Positions 1-13,572 are shown, counted from the stretch's first letter. The stretch is 64,000 bases of DNA from Pseudomonas sp. P5_109 (GCF_034009455.1 NZ_CP125380.1:1-64000); one strand, 5' to 3'. The notes: a model not told the origin generated them from the letters alone. Translations and numbers: made by a program.

Positions 1-1521
1 GTGTCAGTGGAACTTTGGCAGCAGTGCGTGGAGCTTCTGCGCGATGAGCTGCCTGCCCAACAATTCAACACTTGGATCCGTCCACTACAGGTCGAAGCCG
101 AAGGCGACGAGTTGCGTGTCTATGCGCCCAATCGTTTTGTTCTGGACTGGGTCAACGAAAAATACCTGGGGCGTGTTCTCGAATTGCTCGATGAGCACGG
201 CGATGGCATGGCGCCTGCGCTTTCCTTATTAATAGGCAGCAAACGCAGTTCGGCACCGCGTGCCGCGCCCAATGCTCCCCTGGCTGCCGCGGCTTCCCAG
301 GCCCAGGCTGCTCAAGCGCCCGCCAGTCCGCCGCCAGCACTTGCCGCAGCGTCGACCAAGCGCGCCACGCAAAAAGTGGCTGAAGTCACCGAGGAAGAGC
401 CTTCCCGTGACAGTTTCGACCCAATGGCCGGCGCCAGTTCGCAACAGGCCCCGGTGCGCGCCGAGCAACGTACCGTGCAGGTCGAAGGTGCGCTCAAGCA
501 CACCAGTTACCTGAACCGCACCTTTACCTTCGAGAACTTCGTTGAGGGTAAATCCAACCAGTTGGCGCGTGCCGCCGCCTGGCAGGTAGCGGACAACCCC
601 AAGCACGGTTACAACCCGCTCTTCCTTTATGGTGGCGTCGGCCTGGGTAAAACTCACTTGATGCACGCTGTGGGTAACCATCTATTAAAGAAGAATCCGA
701 ATGCCAAGGTGGTCTACCTGCATTCCGAGCGTTTCGTGGCGGACATGGTCAAGGCCCTGCAACTGAACGCGATCAACGAGTTCAAACGTTTCTACCGTTC
801 GGTCGATGCGTTGCTGATCGATGACATTCAGTTCTTCGCCCGCAAGGAGCGTTCCCAGGAAGAGTTTTTCCACACCTTCAACGCCCTGCTCGAAGGTGGC
901 CAGCAGGTCATTCTCACCAGTGACCGCTACCCGAAAGAAATCGAAGGTCTTGAAGAACGCCTCAAATCCCGCTTTGGCTGGGGCCTGACCGTAGCGGTCG
1001 AGCCGCCGGAGCTGGAAACCCGCGTGGCAATCCTGATGAAGAAGGCCGATCAGGCCAAAGTCGAGCTGCCTCACGATGCCGCGTTCTTCATCGCCCAACG
1101 CATTCGCTCCAACGTCCGTGAGCTGGAAGGCGCGCTCAAGCGCGTGATCGCCCACTCGCACTTCATGGGCCGCGATATCACCATCGAGCTAATTCGCGAA
1201 TCCCTTAAGGACTTGTTGGCGTTGCAGGATAAACTGGTCTCTGTGGATAACATTCAGCGCACGGTCGCCGAGTACTACAAGATCAAGATCTCCGACTTGC
1301 TGTCCAAGCGTCGTTCTCGCTCGGTCGCACGTCCGCGTCAGGTTGCAATGGCCTTGTCCAAAGAGTTGACTAACCACAGCCTGCCGGAAATCGGCGATGT
1401 GTTTGGCGGCCGCGACCATACGACTGTTTTGCACGCCTGCCGCAAGATCAACGAACTTAAGGAATCCGACGCGGACATCCGCGAGGACTACAAGAACCTG
1501 CTGCGTACACTGACCACTTGA
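1..1521 (+). CDS. dnaA: Chromosomal replication initiator protein DnaA
   Basis: This protein binds DnaA boxes at oriC, opens the duplex and helps load the replicative helicase. At 506 residues it has the four-domain layout: an N-terminal helicase-interaction domain, a long Ala/Pro/Gln-rich linker (about residues 80-155), an AAA+ core with Walker A GGVGLGKT near residue 211 and Walker B LLIDDIQF, and a C-terminal DNA-binding domain with the signature [15 protein letters not shown]. The GTG start is the first base of the window, so its promoter and the rpmH-dnaA origin region lie outside. A perfect DnaA box lies inside the gene at 1242-1250. dnaN follows after 39 nt. Confidence 0.99.
   Translation: MSVELWQQCVELLRDELPAQQFNTWIRPLQVEAEGDELRVYAPNRFVLDWVNEKYLGRVLELLDEHGDGMAPALSLLIGSKRSSAPRAAPNAPLAAAASQAQAAQAPASPPPALAAASTKRATQKVAEVTEEEPSRDSFDPMAGASSQQAPVRAEQRTVQVEGALKHTSYLNRTFTFENFVEGKSNQLARAAAWQVADNPKHGYNPLFLYGGVGLGKTHLMHAVGNHLLKKNPNAKVVYLHSERFVADMVKALQLNAINEFKRFYRSVDALLIDDIQFFARKERSQEEFFHTFNALLEGGQQVILTSDRYPKEIEGLEERLKSRFGWGLTVAVEPPELETRVAILMKKADQAKVELPHDAAFFIAQRIRSNVRELEGALKRVIAHSHFMGRDITIELIRESLKDLLALQDKLVSVDNIQRTVAEYYKIKISDLLSKRRSRSVARPRQVAMALSKELTNHSLPEIGDVFGGRDHTTVLHACRKINELKESDADIREDYKNLLRTLTT
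1242..1250 (-). promoter_or_regulatory. DnaA box (perfect TTATCCACA)
   Basis: The + strand reads TGTGGATAA inside dnaA. It is the first of 15 perfect boxes in the first 31.3 kb. Confidence 0.6.
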
Positions 1522-1560
1522 TGAACACCAGCGCAGCTAATTAAGGCAAGGGACTAGACC

Positions 1561-2664
1561 ATGCATTTCACCATTCAACGCGAAGCCCTGTTGAAACCCC
1601 TGCAACTGGTCGCAGGCGTCGTCGAACGCCGCCAGACCTTGCCGGTGCTCTCCAACGTGCTGCTGGTTGTCGAAGGCCAGCAATTGTCGCTGACCGGTAC
1701 CGACCTGGAAGTCGAGTTGGTCGGTCGTGTTCAACTCGAAGAGCCGGCGGATCCGGGTTCCATCACCGTGCCGGCGCGCAAGCTGATGGACATCTGCAAG
1801 AGCCTGCCGAACGATGCGCTGATCGATATCAAGGTCGATGAGCAGAAGCTTGTGGTCAAGGCTGGCCGTAGCCGCTTTACCCTGTCGACGCTGCCGGCCA
1901 ACGACTTCCCTACCGTGGAAGAAGGCCCGGGTTCGCTGACCTGCAGCCTGGAGCAAAGCAAGTTGCGTCGTCTGATCGAACGCACCAGCTTCGCCATGGC
2001 CCAGCAGGACGTGCGTTACTACCTCAACGGCATGCTGCTGGAAGTTTCCGCAGGCGTGATCCGCGCCGTGGCCACTGACGGTCACCGTCTGGCCATGTGC
2101 TCGATGCAGGCCGATATCGGTCAGCCGGATCGGCATCAGGTCATCGTGCCGCGCAAAGGTATCCTCGAACTGGCACGCCTGCTCACCGAGCCGGACGGCA
2201 ATGTCAGCATCGTGCTGGGTCAGCACCACATCCGCGCCACCACCGGTGAGTTCACCTTCACCTCGAAGCTGGTTGATGGCAAATTCCCGGACTATGAACG
2301 CGTTCTGCCAAAAGGCGGCGACAAACTGGTACTTGGCGATCGCCAGGCCCTGCGCGAAGCGTTCAGCCGTACCGCGATTCTGTCCAACGAGAAGTACCGT
2401 GGTATCCGTCTGCAGTTGGCCAGCGGTCAGCTGAAGATCCAGGCGAACAACCCGGAGCAGGAAGAGGCGGAAGAGGAAGTGGGCGTTGAATACAACGGCG
2501 GCTCCCTGGAAATCGGCTTCAACGTGAGCTATCTGCTCGACGTACTGGGCGTGATGACCACCGAGCAGGTTCGTCTGATCCTGTCCGACTCCAACAGCAG
2601 TGCGCTGGTGCAGGAATCGGATAACGACGACTCGGCCTACGTCGTCATGCCGATGCGTCTGTAA
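1561..2664 (+). CDS. dnaN: DNA polymerase III beta sliding clamp
   Basis: The product is the processivity clamp of DNA polymerase III. It forms a dimeric ring on DNA that tethers the polymerase and other replication and repair proteins. The 367-residue length and start MHFTIQREALLKPLQLV are typical for Pseudomonas, and the C-terminus ends in the usual YVVMPMRL. An AAGGCAAGG stretch lies just upstream of the ATG. It sits between dnaA and recF in the conserved dnaA-dnaN-recF-gyrB order and is probably co-transcribed with them. Confidence 0.99.
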   Translation: MHFTIQREALLKPLQLVAGVVERRQTLPVLSNVLLVVEGQQLSLTGTDLEVELVGRVQLEEPADPGSITVPARKLMDICKSLPNDALIDIKVDEQKLVVKAGRSRFTLSTLPANDFPTVEEGPGSLTCSLEQSKLRRLIERTSFAMAQQDVRYYLNGMLLEVSAGVIRAVATDGHRLAMCSMQADIGQPDRHQVIVPRKGILELARLLTEPDGNVSIVLGQHHIRATTGEFTFTSKLVDGKFPDYERVLPKGGDKLVLGDRQALREAFSRTAILSNEKYRGIRLQLASGQLKIQANNPEQEEAEEEVGVEYNGGSLEIGFNVSYLLDVLGVMTTEQVRLILSDSNSSALVQESDNDDSAYVVMPMRL

Positions 2665-2684
2665 TCATGCTCAGCAGAAGCTAG

Positions 2685-6211
<3,527 letters not shown>

Positions 6212-6230
6212 TCCAGGTCGGTGCCACGAA

Positions 6231-6262
6231 AAGGCCAATGCATTTGCATTGGCCTTTTTTTT
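6231..6262 (+). terminator. Rho-independent terminator after gyrB
   Basis: AAGGCCAATGCA pairs perfectly with TGCATTGGCCTT around a 2-nt loop and runs into a T tract, 20 nt after the gyrB stop. Confidence 0.93.
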
Positions 6263-6294
6263 GGTCAGTTCATTTTCAGCCTGGGCAGCGTCCT

Positions 6295-6394
6295 TGTAGG
6301 AGCCGGCTTGCTGGCGATGATCGTTAGCGATAACGCGTGTTAATTGGGTAAACAGGGCGTACTTGGGTCCATCGCCGGCAAGCCGGCTCCTACA
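6295..6394. repeat. REPIN: inverted REP pair (TGTAGGAGCCGGCTTGCTGGCGATG type)
   Basis: Two inverted REP ends of about 25 bp enclose a 50-bp centre containing CGATAACGCG. It lies in the convergent gap between gyrB and the response regulator gene. Confidence 0.9.
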
Positions 6395-6439
6395 GGTTTT
6401 GCGGCATCTGTGTTTCCAGGGATTGTCAGGGCCAGCGTT

Positions 6440-7156
6440 TCACTCGCTCGCCGACGCCACACTCTCCAACCGGTACCCATACCCATAAATCGTCAGCAAC
6501 TGCCAACCGCGATCCGCTGTCAGGCCGAGCTTGTTGCGCAGGCGATAGATGTGGGTGTCCAGCGGCCGTGACGACGACATTTCCTCATGTGGCCAGAATC
6601 GTTCATACAGGTAATCCCGCGACAGCGGTCGGCCGAGGTTGCTGAACAGGCAATGCGCCAGGCGGTATTCGCGTTCGGTCATGACGATTGGTTTGCCGTC
6701 GCGAGTGACGGTCAGTTCGGCGTCGTCGAAAACCAGGTCATTGAAGCTCAACACTTCAGCAGCCAGGCGCTGCTGGCCATGGCGGCGCAGGACTGCGCCA
6801 ACACGGGCCTTCAGTTCATTAGGGCGGAATGGTTTGCTGACGTAGTCATCGGCGCCTGCATTCAGGGCCTGAACGATATCGCTTTCGCCGTCGCGGCTGG
6901 TGAGCATGATCGCCGCTGGAGGAGCGTCCATGTGTTCGCGAGTCCATTGCAGCAATAACAATCCCGTGAGGTCGGGCAGTTGCCAGTCGAGGATCAGCAG
7001 GTCAAAGGTTTCCCGGCGCAGCTGGCGCAACAGGTCTTCGCCCCGTTCGAAGCTGTGCAGCGACCATGGCTGCTCTCCGGCTTCGGCCATCTGTTGCAGG
7101 GTTTGTTCGACCCGGCGCAGTTCGGCGGGCTCATCGTCCAGAATCGCAACACGCAT
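6440..7156 (-). CDS. OmpR-family response regulator
   Basis: This is a two-component DNA-binding regulator of 238 residues. The receiver domain has acidic residues D7 and D8, phosphoacceptor D57 in LLILDWQLPDLTG, and the conserved lysine in DDYVSKPFRPNELKARV. A C-terminal winged helix follows (TEREYRLAHCLF to THIYRLRNKLG). I placed the start at MRVAILDDE (7156), behind AAGGAAT, rather than at the longer in-frame ATG at 7294, whose extra residues do not resemble a receiver. It is divergent from the sensor kinase at 7327, its likely partner. Target genes cannot be read from the sequence. Confidence 0.9.
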   Translation of the reverse strand: MRVAILDDEPAELRRVEQTLQQMAEAGEQPWSLHSFERGEDLLRQLRRETFDLLILDWQLPDLTGLLLLQWTREHMDAPPAAIMLTSRDGESDIVQALNAGADDYVSKPFRPNELKARVGAVLRRHGQQRLAAEVLSFNDLVFDDAELTVTRDGKPIVMTEREYRLAHCLFSNLGRPLSRDYLYERFWPHEEMSSSRPLDTHIYRLRNKLGLTADRGWQLLTIYGYGYRLESVASASE

Positions 7157-7326
7157 ACACGGTGATTCCTTGTCGCTTGGGCAGCTCTTTATCGACGATA
7201 GCGGCTCAATCGATACAGTGAAAGCAAGTGGCCCGCCGTTGGTCGCAGCGTCCGCTATGATTCTTTGGGTCGATGCCTCAGACGTAGGAACCATGAAACC
7301 ATTCCCCCCGCCCTGCCCTGCTGGCC

Positions 7327-8862
7327 ATGTTTGACCAACGCCGCCGTGAAAGCCGAGAACCCAGCCAGGTACAGCGATTGTTTCGGCAATTGGTGCGCGA
7401 GTGGTTGTGGATAAGTCTTGTGCTGCTGCCGCTGACGACGTTGCTGTCCTATCGCGCGCAAATCAACCTGGGCGATGTTTCCCCAGGCTTGAGCGCATTG
7501 CTTTCCCTTGGTCTGGTGACATGTGTGCTCGGGCTGTTGCTGTGGCGCCCGAGACTGGCGCTGTGGCTGACGCTCACGGGAATGGCGTGTGCGTTGCTGA
7601 CCAGTGCCGGCCTTGCAGAGTTCAAGCGCTGGTGGTGGTCACCGACACCTGCGGTGTTGGGGATGCTGTTTGGTTATCTGATCTGGAACTGGCGGCGCCT
7701 GAGTGTGGTGCTGACCTATTTCGGTTGGGAGTTGGCGCGGCTGGACAGCGAGCCGAAAGTGTTTCCGGAGCGCCGCCGTGCCCGGTATCCCGGTGGCGAC
7801 CGTTTGCAGAAACAGATCATCGCGCTGGAACAAGCCATGAGCCTGACCCGCGATACCCATCGATTCATCGCCGACGGCCTGGAATACTTGCCGGTGGCCA
7901 CGTTGATCACCGATCCACAGGGGCAGATTCTGCTTGGCAACCGCAAGGCCCGTGACCTGTTTGGCGGGGATCTGGTTGGTGATGATGTACTCAAGCGACT
8001 TGAACAGCTCGGTTATCCAGATATGAGCCGTGGGGCGGGCTCGTCTTTATCGTCCCTTCCCCTGCTGGAGTTTCGCGACCTCAAGGAGCGCAGTCTGCGT
8101 CTGGAGCGTGCCGAGCTGTTACCGGTAGACGGCGAGATTCCGGTTGGCTGGCTATGGAACCTGACTGATTTGAGTGTCGAGCGCGATGCGGAGGAGCAGC
8201 GCGCGGTCCTGTTGCGGTTCCTGTCTCACGACCTGCGGGCGCCTCACTCGGCCATTCTCGCCTTGCTCGACGTCCATCGTCATCAAGTGGGCGGTGATTC
8301 GCCGCTCTTTGATCAAATCGAGCTACAGGTACGCCGGGCCCTGGAACTGACTGACGGTTTCGTTCAATTGGCGAGAGCCGAGTCCGAGGCTTATCAGTTT
8401 CAACCGAGCCTGTTTGCGATGCTGGTGCTGGATGTGTTCGATCAAGCGCTGCCCATCGCGCAGTTGAAACAGATCGAACTGGTTCATCAGGTGGAAGAGG
8501 AGGCACAGGAAAGCCTGGTTTTGGCGGATCAGGCGCTGCTGACTCGGGCGTTGTTCAATCTGCTGGAAAATGCCATCAAGTACAGTGTTTCAGGTACTCG
8601 CATCCGTTTGCGCGTCAGCCAACGCGACGGCTGGCTGACCTGTGAGCTCATCGATCAGGGCAAAGGCATCGCCGCTGAGGAGTTACCTGAATTGTTCAGC
8701 CAGTACCGGCGCTTTTCTTCTGCCCAGGGTATCGATGGCGTGGGGTTGGGATTGTCGATGGTCAAAGCCGTTGTGGATCGGCACGGTGGGCGAATCGAGT
8801 GTCAGAGCGAGGTGGGTCGGGGCACGACATTCAAGCTGCAATTCCCGCTGTTTACTGAATGA
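7327..8862 (+). CDS. Membrane sensor histidine kinase (CHASE2-type architecture without the sensor domain)
   Basis: The 511-residue protein has four predicted membrane segments in about residues 26-120, a coiled linker, a PAS-like region (LPVATLITDPQGQILLGNRKA, 188-208), a HisKA box with phosphoacceptor H301 (FLSHDLRAPHSA), and a HATPase domain with N box (LLENAIKY), G1 (DQGKGIA) and G2 (GVGLGLSMVKAV). It is divergent from the response regulator, its probable partner. The three-helix block followed by NWRRL and a WELARL linker resembles kinases with an extracytoplasmic CHASE2 domain, but here the first and second membrane segments are separated by only a short loop. That reading is my inference. 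The signal sensed is unknown. Confidence 0.85.
   Translation: MFDQRRRESREPSQVQRLFRQLVREWLWISLVLLPLTTLLSYRAQINLGDVSPGLSALLSLGLVTCVLGLLLWRPRLALWLTLTGMACALLTSAGLAEFKRWWWSPTPAVLGMLFGYLIWNWRRLSVVLTYFGWELARLDSEPKVFPERRRARYPGGDRLQKQIIALEQAMSLTRDTHRFIADGLEYLPVATLITDPQGQILLGNRKARDLFGGDLVGDDVLKRLEQLGYPDMSRGAGSSLSSLPLLEFRDLKERSLRLERAELLPVDGEIPVGWLWNLTDLSVERDAEEQRAVLLRFLSHDLRAPHSAILALLDVHRHQVGGDSPLFDQIELQVRRALELTDGFVQLARAESEAYQFQPSLFAMLVLDVFDQALPIAQLKQIELVHQVEEEAQESLVLADQALLTRALFNLLENAIKYSVSGTRIRLRVSQRDGWLTCELIDQGKGIAAEELPELFSQYRRFSSAQGIDGVGLGLSMVKAVVDRHGGRIECQSEVGRGTTFKLQFPLFTE
7406..7414 (-). promoter_or_regulatory. DnaA box (perfect)
   Basis: TGTGGATAA within the first membrane segment codons of the sensor kinase gene. 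Confidence 0.55.
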
Positions 8863-8916
8863 AAGCGCACGTTCGGGTCGCGCTGTCATATCGACAATCG
8901 GCGGATTGCTCCGGAC

Positions 8917-8950
8917 ATAAAAAAACCGGCTATATCAGCCGGTTTTTTTA
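8917..8950. terminator. Bidirectional terminator between convergent kinase and plsC genes
   Basis: AAAAAACCGGCT pairs with AGCCGGTTTTTT, with A and T tracts on the two sides, so it can stop transcription from either direction. Confidence 0.9.
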
Positions 8951-9078
8951 CGTCCTAAAAAAACTTATGCACGTTTTTATGATTTTTATCATTCAAAGAA
9001 ATATGTAAAAGAATCATAAAGTTACGTGTAAAAAACGACGGTTTTCGATGAAACGGTACACAGGTTATCCACAGAATC
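8951..9078. other. AT-rich convergent intergenic block with a DnaA box
   Basis: After the terminator there is about 90 bp of very AT-rich DNA (roughly 8955-9045, with ATGATTTTTATCAT and several A/T runs) ending at the perfect DnaA box 9065-9073. No ORF was recognised. Both flanking genes point into it, so it is not an obvious promoter. Confidence 0.5.
9065..9073 (+). promoter_or_regulatory. DnaA box (perfect, intergenic)
   Basis: TTATCCACA on the + strand, next to the AT-rich block in the convergent gap. Confidence 0.65.
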
Positions 9079-9858
9079 TCAGACAGTCACCTGATCGTTT
9101 GAAACCGGTGCTTGCGGAGCCGGTGGCAGCGAGCCCATTTCCCGTTGCATCTGCTCGTTCCACGCCTGGACCCGGTCGTTCAATTCAGCAATGGCTCGCG
9201 GTCCGGTGCCTGCGGCATACATCGGCTCGCCAATGATCACGGTAATGACGCCCTGCTTCTTCGCCCAACCGGTTTTCGGCCAGAACTTGCCGGCGTTGTG
9301 CGCAATCGGCAGCACCGGCAATTCGGCGTTGACCGCCAATGCACTGCCACCGCGGGAGAACTTGCCGACGGTGCCGAAAGGAACACGCGTGCCTTCAGGG
9401 AAGATCAGCACCCAGACATTGTCCTTGAGCAGTTCATCGCCCTTCTTCGCCACATGCTTGAGTGCGGCTTTCGGGTTGTCGCGATCGATGGCGATCGGTC
9501 GCAGCATGGCCATGGCCCAACCGAAGAACGGCACATAGAGCAGTTCACGTTTGAGCACCTGGCTCAGCGGTGAGAAGTAAGCAGAGAGAAAGAATGTCTC
9601 CCACGTACTCTGGTGGTTCGACTGAATGACGCAAGGCCGTTCAGGCACGTTCTCGGCACCCTTCACTTCGTAGCGGATACCCAGAAACACTTTGCTCAGC
9701 CACAAGGCACAGCGACACCAGTAGACGTTGATGAAGCGATAACGTGCCTTGAAGGGCAGGAACGGCGCGATAAAAAAACTCAGGCTGCACCACAGCAAGG
9801 AGCTGGTGCCCAGCAGCAGGTAAAAGAGGAAGGTTCTGATCGCCTGCAATATCGACAT
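9079..9858 (-). CDS. 1-acyl-sn-glycerol-3-phosphate acyltransferase (PlsC family)
   Basis: The enzyme is expected to acylate lysophosphatidic acid to phosphatidic acid at the inner membrane. The 259-residue product starting MSILQAIRTFLFYLLLG has an N-terminal hydrophobic anchor, the acyltransferase motif NHQSTWE (H82 with E87, an HX4E variant of the usual HX4D), and the FPEGTR substrate motif near residue 153. I used the internal ATG at 9858 because the upstream extension to 9915 is unlike the family. It is downstream of gmhB on the same strand, as in the P. aeruginosa lptA-gmhB order. Confidence 0.93.
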   Translation of the reverse strand: MSILQAIRTFLFYLLLGTSSLLWCSLSFFIAPFLPFKARYRFINVYWCRCALWLSKVFLGIRYEVKGAENVPERPCVIQSNHQSTWETFFLSAYFSPLSQVLKRELLYVPFFGWAMAMLRPIAIDRDNPKAALKHVAKKGDELLKDNVWVLIFPEGTRVPFGTVGKFSRGGSALAVNAELPVLPIAHNAGKFWPKTGWAKKQGVITVIIGEPMYAAGTGPRAIAELNDRVQAWNEQMQREMGSLPPAPQAPVSNDQVTV

Positions 9859-9942
9859 GGTGACGTTTACCGTTGCGGGAATTGCCCGCCTTATATAAAG
9901 CGCACTCCCGATCAATCCTTGGTCAGGAACAATCGAAGCACT

Positions 9943-10476
9943 TTAATTGTGGATAAGTTCTGCGGCAATCGCCGCCAAATCGTCGAAAATCAATGTGCCT
10001 GCCGGAAGGGTCTTGCCCAAAGTCTTTTCGCCTTTCCCGGTCTTTACCAAAACTGGCTGTGAATCGACGGCTTTGGCGGCTTCCAGGTCACCAAGGCTGT
10101 CGCCGACGAACCAGAGATTGGTCAGCGACACGTTGTAATGAGCGGCGATGGTTTTCAACATCCCGGGTTTCGGCTTGCGACAATCGCAGCCTTCGTCCGG
10201 CCCGTGGGGGCAGTAGACGATCAGCCCGACCTCACCGCCCTGCTCCGCCACCAGCGCGCGCAAGCGCTCGTGCATGGCATCCAGAGTGGCGAGGTCGTAA
10301 TAGCCGCGAGCGATGCCCGACTGGTTGGTAGCGACCGCTACCGTCCAGCCGGCCTTGCTCAACTGCGCGATGGCTTCGATCGATCCAGGGAGCGGAATCC
10401 ACTCCTCCACCGACTTGATGTAAGCGTCGGAGTCGTAATTGATCACCCCGTCCCGATCGAGAATCAGCAGTTTCAA
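9943..10476 (-). CDS. gmhB: D-glycero-beta-D-manno-heptose-1,7-bisphosphate 7-phosphatase
   Basis: This is a HAD-family phosphatase of the ADP-heptose pathway for the LPS inner core. The 177-residue protein begins MKLLILDRDGVI, with nucleophile D7 and acid D9, and has a Cys/His zinc-binding cluster (CPHGPDEGCDCRKP) typical of GmhB, then FVGDSLGDLEAA. The TTG start at 10476 fits the family and has GAGGG upstream; the longer ATG frame to 10551 runs back into glyS. It starts 10 nt after the glyS stop, so it is in an operon with glyQ-glyS. The last codons overlap a DnaA box. Confidence 0.93.
   Translation of the reverse strand: MKLLILDRDGVINYDSDAYIKSVEEWIPLPGSIEAIAQLSKAGWTVAVATNQSGIARGYYDLATLDAMHERLRALVAEQGGEVGLIVYCPHGPDEGCDCRKPKPGMLKTIAAHYNVSLTNLWFVGDSLGDLEAAKAVDSQPVLVKTGKGEKTLGKTLPAGTLIFDDLAAIAAELIHN
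9948..9956 (-). promoter_or_regulatory. DnaA box (perfect)
   Basis: TGTGGATAA at the 3' end of gmhB; on the coding strand CTT ATC CAC AAT encodes the last residues L-I-H-N. Confidence 0.55.
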
Positions 10477-10486
10477 CAGCAGTCCC

Positions 10487-12541
10487 TCAACCCAGCAGCG
10501 AAATGTCGGCGACGCCGAGGAACAACCCACGCAGGCGCGCCAGCAACGCATAACGGTTGGCGCGGACTTTTGCGTCCTCCGCGTTGACCATCACGGCTTC
10601 GAAGAACGCATCCACCGGCTCGCGCAGTGCAGCCAGGCGTGCCAGGGATTCGCTGTACTGACGCGCGGCGGCCATTGGCTGTACAGCCTGGTCAGCCTGC
10701 TGGATCGCCGAGTACAGGGAGAACTCGTTGGCATTGTCGAAGTACTTGGCTTCCACGACGGTAGGCACCGAGCCTTCGACCTTGCTCAGCAGGTTCGACA
10801 CGCGCTTGTTCACCGCGGCCAGGGCAGCGGCTTCCGGCAATTTGCGGAAGGCCTCTACCGCTTGCACGCGCTGGTCGAAGTCCAGGGCCGAGCCTGGCTT
10901 CAGGGCACGTACCGACAGGTAGGTGGCGACGTCGACACCTTCGTCTTCGTAACGGGCACGCAGACGGTCGAAGATGAACTCCAGCACCGAGTCATTGAGG
11001 CCGGCAGCCTTGACCTTGGTACCGAACGCATCCACGGCGAAAGCCACGGCGTCGGTCAGGTCCAGATCCAGTTTTTTCTCGATCAGGATGCGCAACACGC
11101 CCAGTGCCGCACGGCGCAGGGCATACGGGTCCTTGCTGCCGGTCGGCAGCATGCCGATACCGAAAATGCCGACCAGAGTGTCGAGCTTGTCGGCGATGGC
11201 CACGGCCGCACCGGTCAGGGTGGACGGCAGTTCAGCGCCAGCACCGCGCGGCATGTACTGCTCGTTCAGGGCCAGGGCGACATCTTCCGGCTCGCCGTCG
11301 TTGAGGGCGTAGTAGTAACCGGCGACGCCTTGCATCTCCGGGAACTCACCGACCATCTCGGTCGACAGGTCGCACTTGGACAGCAGGCCAGCGCGGGCTG
11401 CCCACGCAGCGTTGCCGCCGATGCGCTGGGCGATGAACGCGGCCAGCTTGGATACGCGCTCGGCCTTGTCGTAGACGCTGCCGAGTTTTTCCTGGAACAC
11501 CACGTTCTGCAGGCGCAGGTTGAAGTCCTCGAGTTTCTGCTTCTTGTCTTGCTTGAAGAAGAACTCGGCGTCGGTCAGGCGTGGGCGAACCACTTTCTCG
11601 TTACCGGCGATGATCTGCTGCGGGTCTTTGCTTTCGATGTTGGCCACGGTAATGAAACGTGGCAGCAACTTGCCGTCGGCATCCAGCAGGCAGAAGTACT
11701 TCTGGTTGTCCTGCATGGTGGTGATCAGGGCTTCTTGCGGCACGTCGAGGAAGCGTTCCTCGAACGAGCACACCAGCGGCACTGGCCATTCGACCAGTGC
11801 GGTCACTTCGTCGAGCAGGGCTGGCGGTACGATTGCCGTGCCTTCCTGACGGGTAGCCAGTTCTTCGGTGCGCTTGCTGATGATCTCGCGACGCTCGTTG
11901 GCATCGGCCAGCACGTAGGCGGCACGCAGGTCGGCCAGGTAGCTGGACGGCGAACCGATGCGCACGTTTTCCGGGTGATGGAAGCGGTGGCCACGGGAGT
12001 CACGGCCAGCCTTCTGCGCGAGGATGGTGCAGTCGATGACCTGGTCACCGAGCAGCATCACCAGCCATTGGGTCGGACGCACGAACTCTTCCTTGCGTGC
12101 ACCCCAACGCATGCGTTTCGGGATCGGCAGGTCGTTCAGCGAATCTTCGACGATGGTCGGCAGCAGGCTCGCGGTCGGCTTGCCGGCGATGCTCTGGCTG
12201 TAGCGCAGTTTCGGGCCGCTCTGATCGATTTCGCTCAGCTCGACGCCGCACTTCTTGGCAAACCCCAGGGCTGCCTGAGTCGGGTTGCCTTCGGCATCGA
12301 ACGCGGCCTGACGTGGCGGGCCATCGAGGTTGATGCTGCGGTCCGGCTGCTGGGTGGCCAGTGCGGTGATCAGCACGGCCAGGCGGCGCGGGGCGGCATA
12401 AACGGTTTTGGTTTCGTAGTTCAGGCCGGCAGCTTGCAGACCCTTATCGATACCGGCGAGGAACGCCTCGGCCAGGGTGTTCAGGGCTTTGGGTGGCAGT
12501 TCTTCAGTGCCCAGTTCAACCAGAAAATCCAGAGCACTCAT
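10487..12541 (-). CDS. glyS: Glycyl-tRNA synthetase beta subunit
   Basis: This is the beta chain of the heterotetrameric (alpha2beta2) glycyl-tRNA synthetase used by most proteobacteria. It carries tRNA-binding functions. The 684-residue length and the start [20 protein letters not shown] match the family. The ATG overlaps the glyQ stop by 4 nt, so the two chains are translationally coupled. The opposite strand shows a very long open frame (10439-12628) which is a codon-bias shadow. Confidence 0.98.
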   Translation of the reverse strand: MSALDFLVELGTEELPPKALNTLAEAFLAGIDKGLQAAGLNYETKTVYAAPRRLAVLITALATQQPDRSINLDGPPRQAAFDAEGNPTQAALGFAKKCGVELSEIDQSGPKLRYSQSIAGKPTASLLPTIVEDSLNDLPIPKRMRWGARKEEFVRPTQWLVMLLGDQVIDCTILAQKAGRDSRGHRFHHPENVRIGSPSSYLADLRAAYVLADANERREIISKRTEELATRQEGTAIVPPALLDEVTALVEWPVPLVCSFEERFLDVPQEALITTMQDNQKYFCLLDADGKLLPRFITVANIESKDPQQIIAGNEKVVRPRLTDAEFFFKQDKKQKLEDFNLRLQNVVFQEKLGSVYDKAERVSKLAAFIAQRIGGNAAWAARAGLLSKCDLSTEMVGEFPEMQGVAGYYYALNDGEPEDVALALNEQYMPRGAGAELPSTLTGAAVAIADKLDTLVGIFGIGMLPTGSKDPYALRRAALGVLRILIEKKLDLDLTDAVAFAVDAFGTKVKAAGLNDSVLEFIFDRLRARYEDEGVDVATYLSVRALKPGSALDFDQRVQAVEAFRKLPEAAALAAVNKRVSNLLSKVEGSVPTVVEAKYFDNANEFSLYSAIQQADQAVQPMAAARQYSESLARLAALREPVDAFFEAVMVNAEDAKVRANRYALLARLRGLFLGVADISLLG

Positions 12542-13491
12542 TGTGCAGCCTCCAGCTTGGCCAGTACTTCATCACGCAGGTCCGGGGTCGCCATCGGGAA
12601 GCCCAGCTTGGCGCGAGCCAGCAGGTAGGCTTGCGCAACGGAACGCGCCAGGGTGCGTACACGCAGGATGTATTGCTGACGCGCGGTCACCGAGATCGCC
12701 CGGCGCGCATCCAGCAGGTTGAAGGTATGGGAAGCCTTCAACACCATTTCGTAGCTCGGCAACGGCAGCGGCTGGTCGAGCTCGATCAGGCGCTTCGCTT
12801 CGCTTTCGTAGAAATCGAACAGTTCGAACAACTTGTCGACGTTGGCGTGTTCGAAGTTGTAGGTCGATTGCTCCACTTCGTTCTGGTGGAACACGTCGCC
12901 GTAGGTCACTTTGCCGAACGGACCGTCAGCCCAGACCAGGTCGTAGACCGAGTCCACGCCTTGCAGGTACATGGCCAGACGCTCGAGACCGTAGGTGATC
13001 TCGCCGGTCACCGGGTAGCACTCGATGCCGCCCGCTTGCTGGAAGTAGGTGAACTGGGTCACTTCCATGCCGTTGAGCCAGACTTCCCAGCCCAGACCCC
13101 AGGCGCCGAGGGTCGGCGATTCCCAGTTGTCTTCGACGAAGCGGATGTCGTGGACCAGCGGGTCCAGGCCGACATGCTTGAGGGAGCCCAGGTACAGTTC
13201 CTGGAAGTTGTCCGGGTTCGGCTTCAGGACCACCTGGAACTGGTAGTAGTGCTGCAGGCGGTTCGGGTTTTCGCCGTAGCGGCCGTCAGTCGGACGACGG
13301 CTTGGCTGCACGTAGGCGGCGTTCCAGGTTTCCGGGCCGATGGCGCGCAGGAATGTTGCAGTGTGGAAAGTGCCGGCGCCTACTTCCATATCGTAGGGCT
13401 GAAGTACCACACAACCTTGCTCGGCCCAGTATTGCTGGAGGGCGAGGATCAAGTCTTGGAAGGTACGCACGGCTGGCGTAGGCTGGCTCAC
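12538..13491 (-). CDS. glyQ: Glycyl-tRNA synthetase alpha subunit
   Basis: This is the alpha chain that carries the catalytic class II core for glycine activation. The 317-residue product starts [22 protein letters not shown] from a GTG at 13491. The family N-terminus begins here, and the upstream extension to 13557 would overlap the divergent tag promoter. Conserved stretches include [20 protein letters not shown] and [13 protein letters not shown]. It is the first gene of the glyQ-glyS-gmhB-plsC run and overlaps glyS by 4 nt. Confidence 0.97.
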   Translation of the reverse strand: MSQPTPAVRTFQDLILALQQYWAEQGCVVLQPYDMEVGAGTFHTATFLRAIGPETWNAAYVQPSRRPTDGRYGENPNRLQHYYQFQVVLKPNPDNFQELYLGSLKHVGLDPLVHDIRFVEDNWESPTLGAWGLGWEVWLNGMEVTQFTYFQQAGGIECYPVTGEITYGLERLAMYLQGVDSVYDLVWADGPFGKVTYGDVFHQNEVEQSTYNFEHANVDKLFELFDFYESEAKRLIELDQPLPLPSYEMVLKASHTFNLLDARRAISVTARQQYILRVRTLARSVAQAYLLARAKLGFPMATPDLRDEVLAKLEAAQ

Positions 13492-13572
13492 GAAATTCAC
13501 CTGTTTCTTGGGCTGCGATTTAAAGAGCGGGAGTATACCCGATTCATGGCTGCGCACGCCCCCTGGAGCCTT

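Noticed and set aside
10439..12628. 729-codon open frame on the + strand over glyS
   Set aside because: It is antisense to the highly conserved glyS and its composition reflects GC-rich third positions; no family resemblance.
12493..13572. Long N-terminal extension of the tag frame
   Set aside because: It runs antisense to glyQ and the start of glyS; the Tag family begins at 13573.
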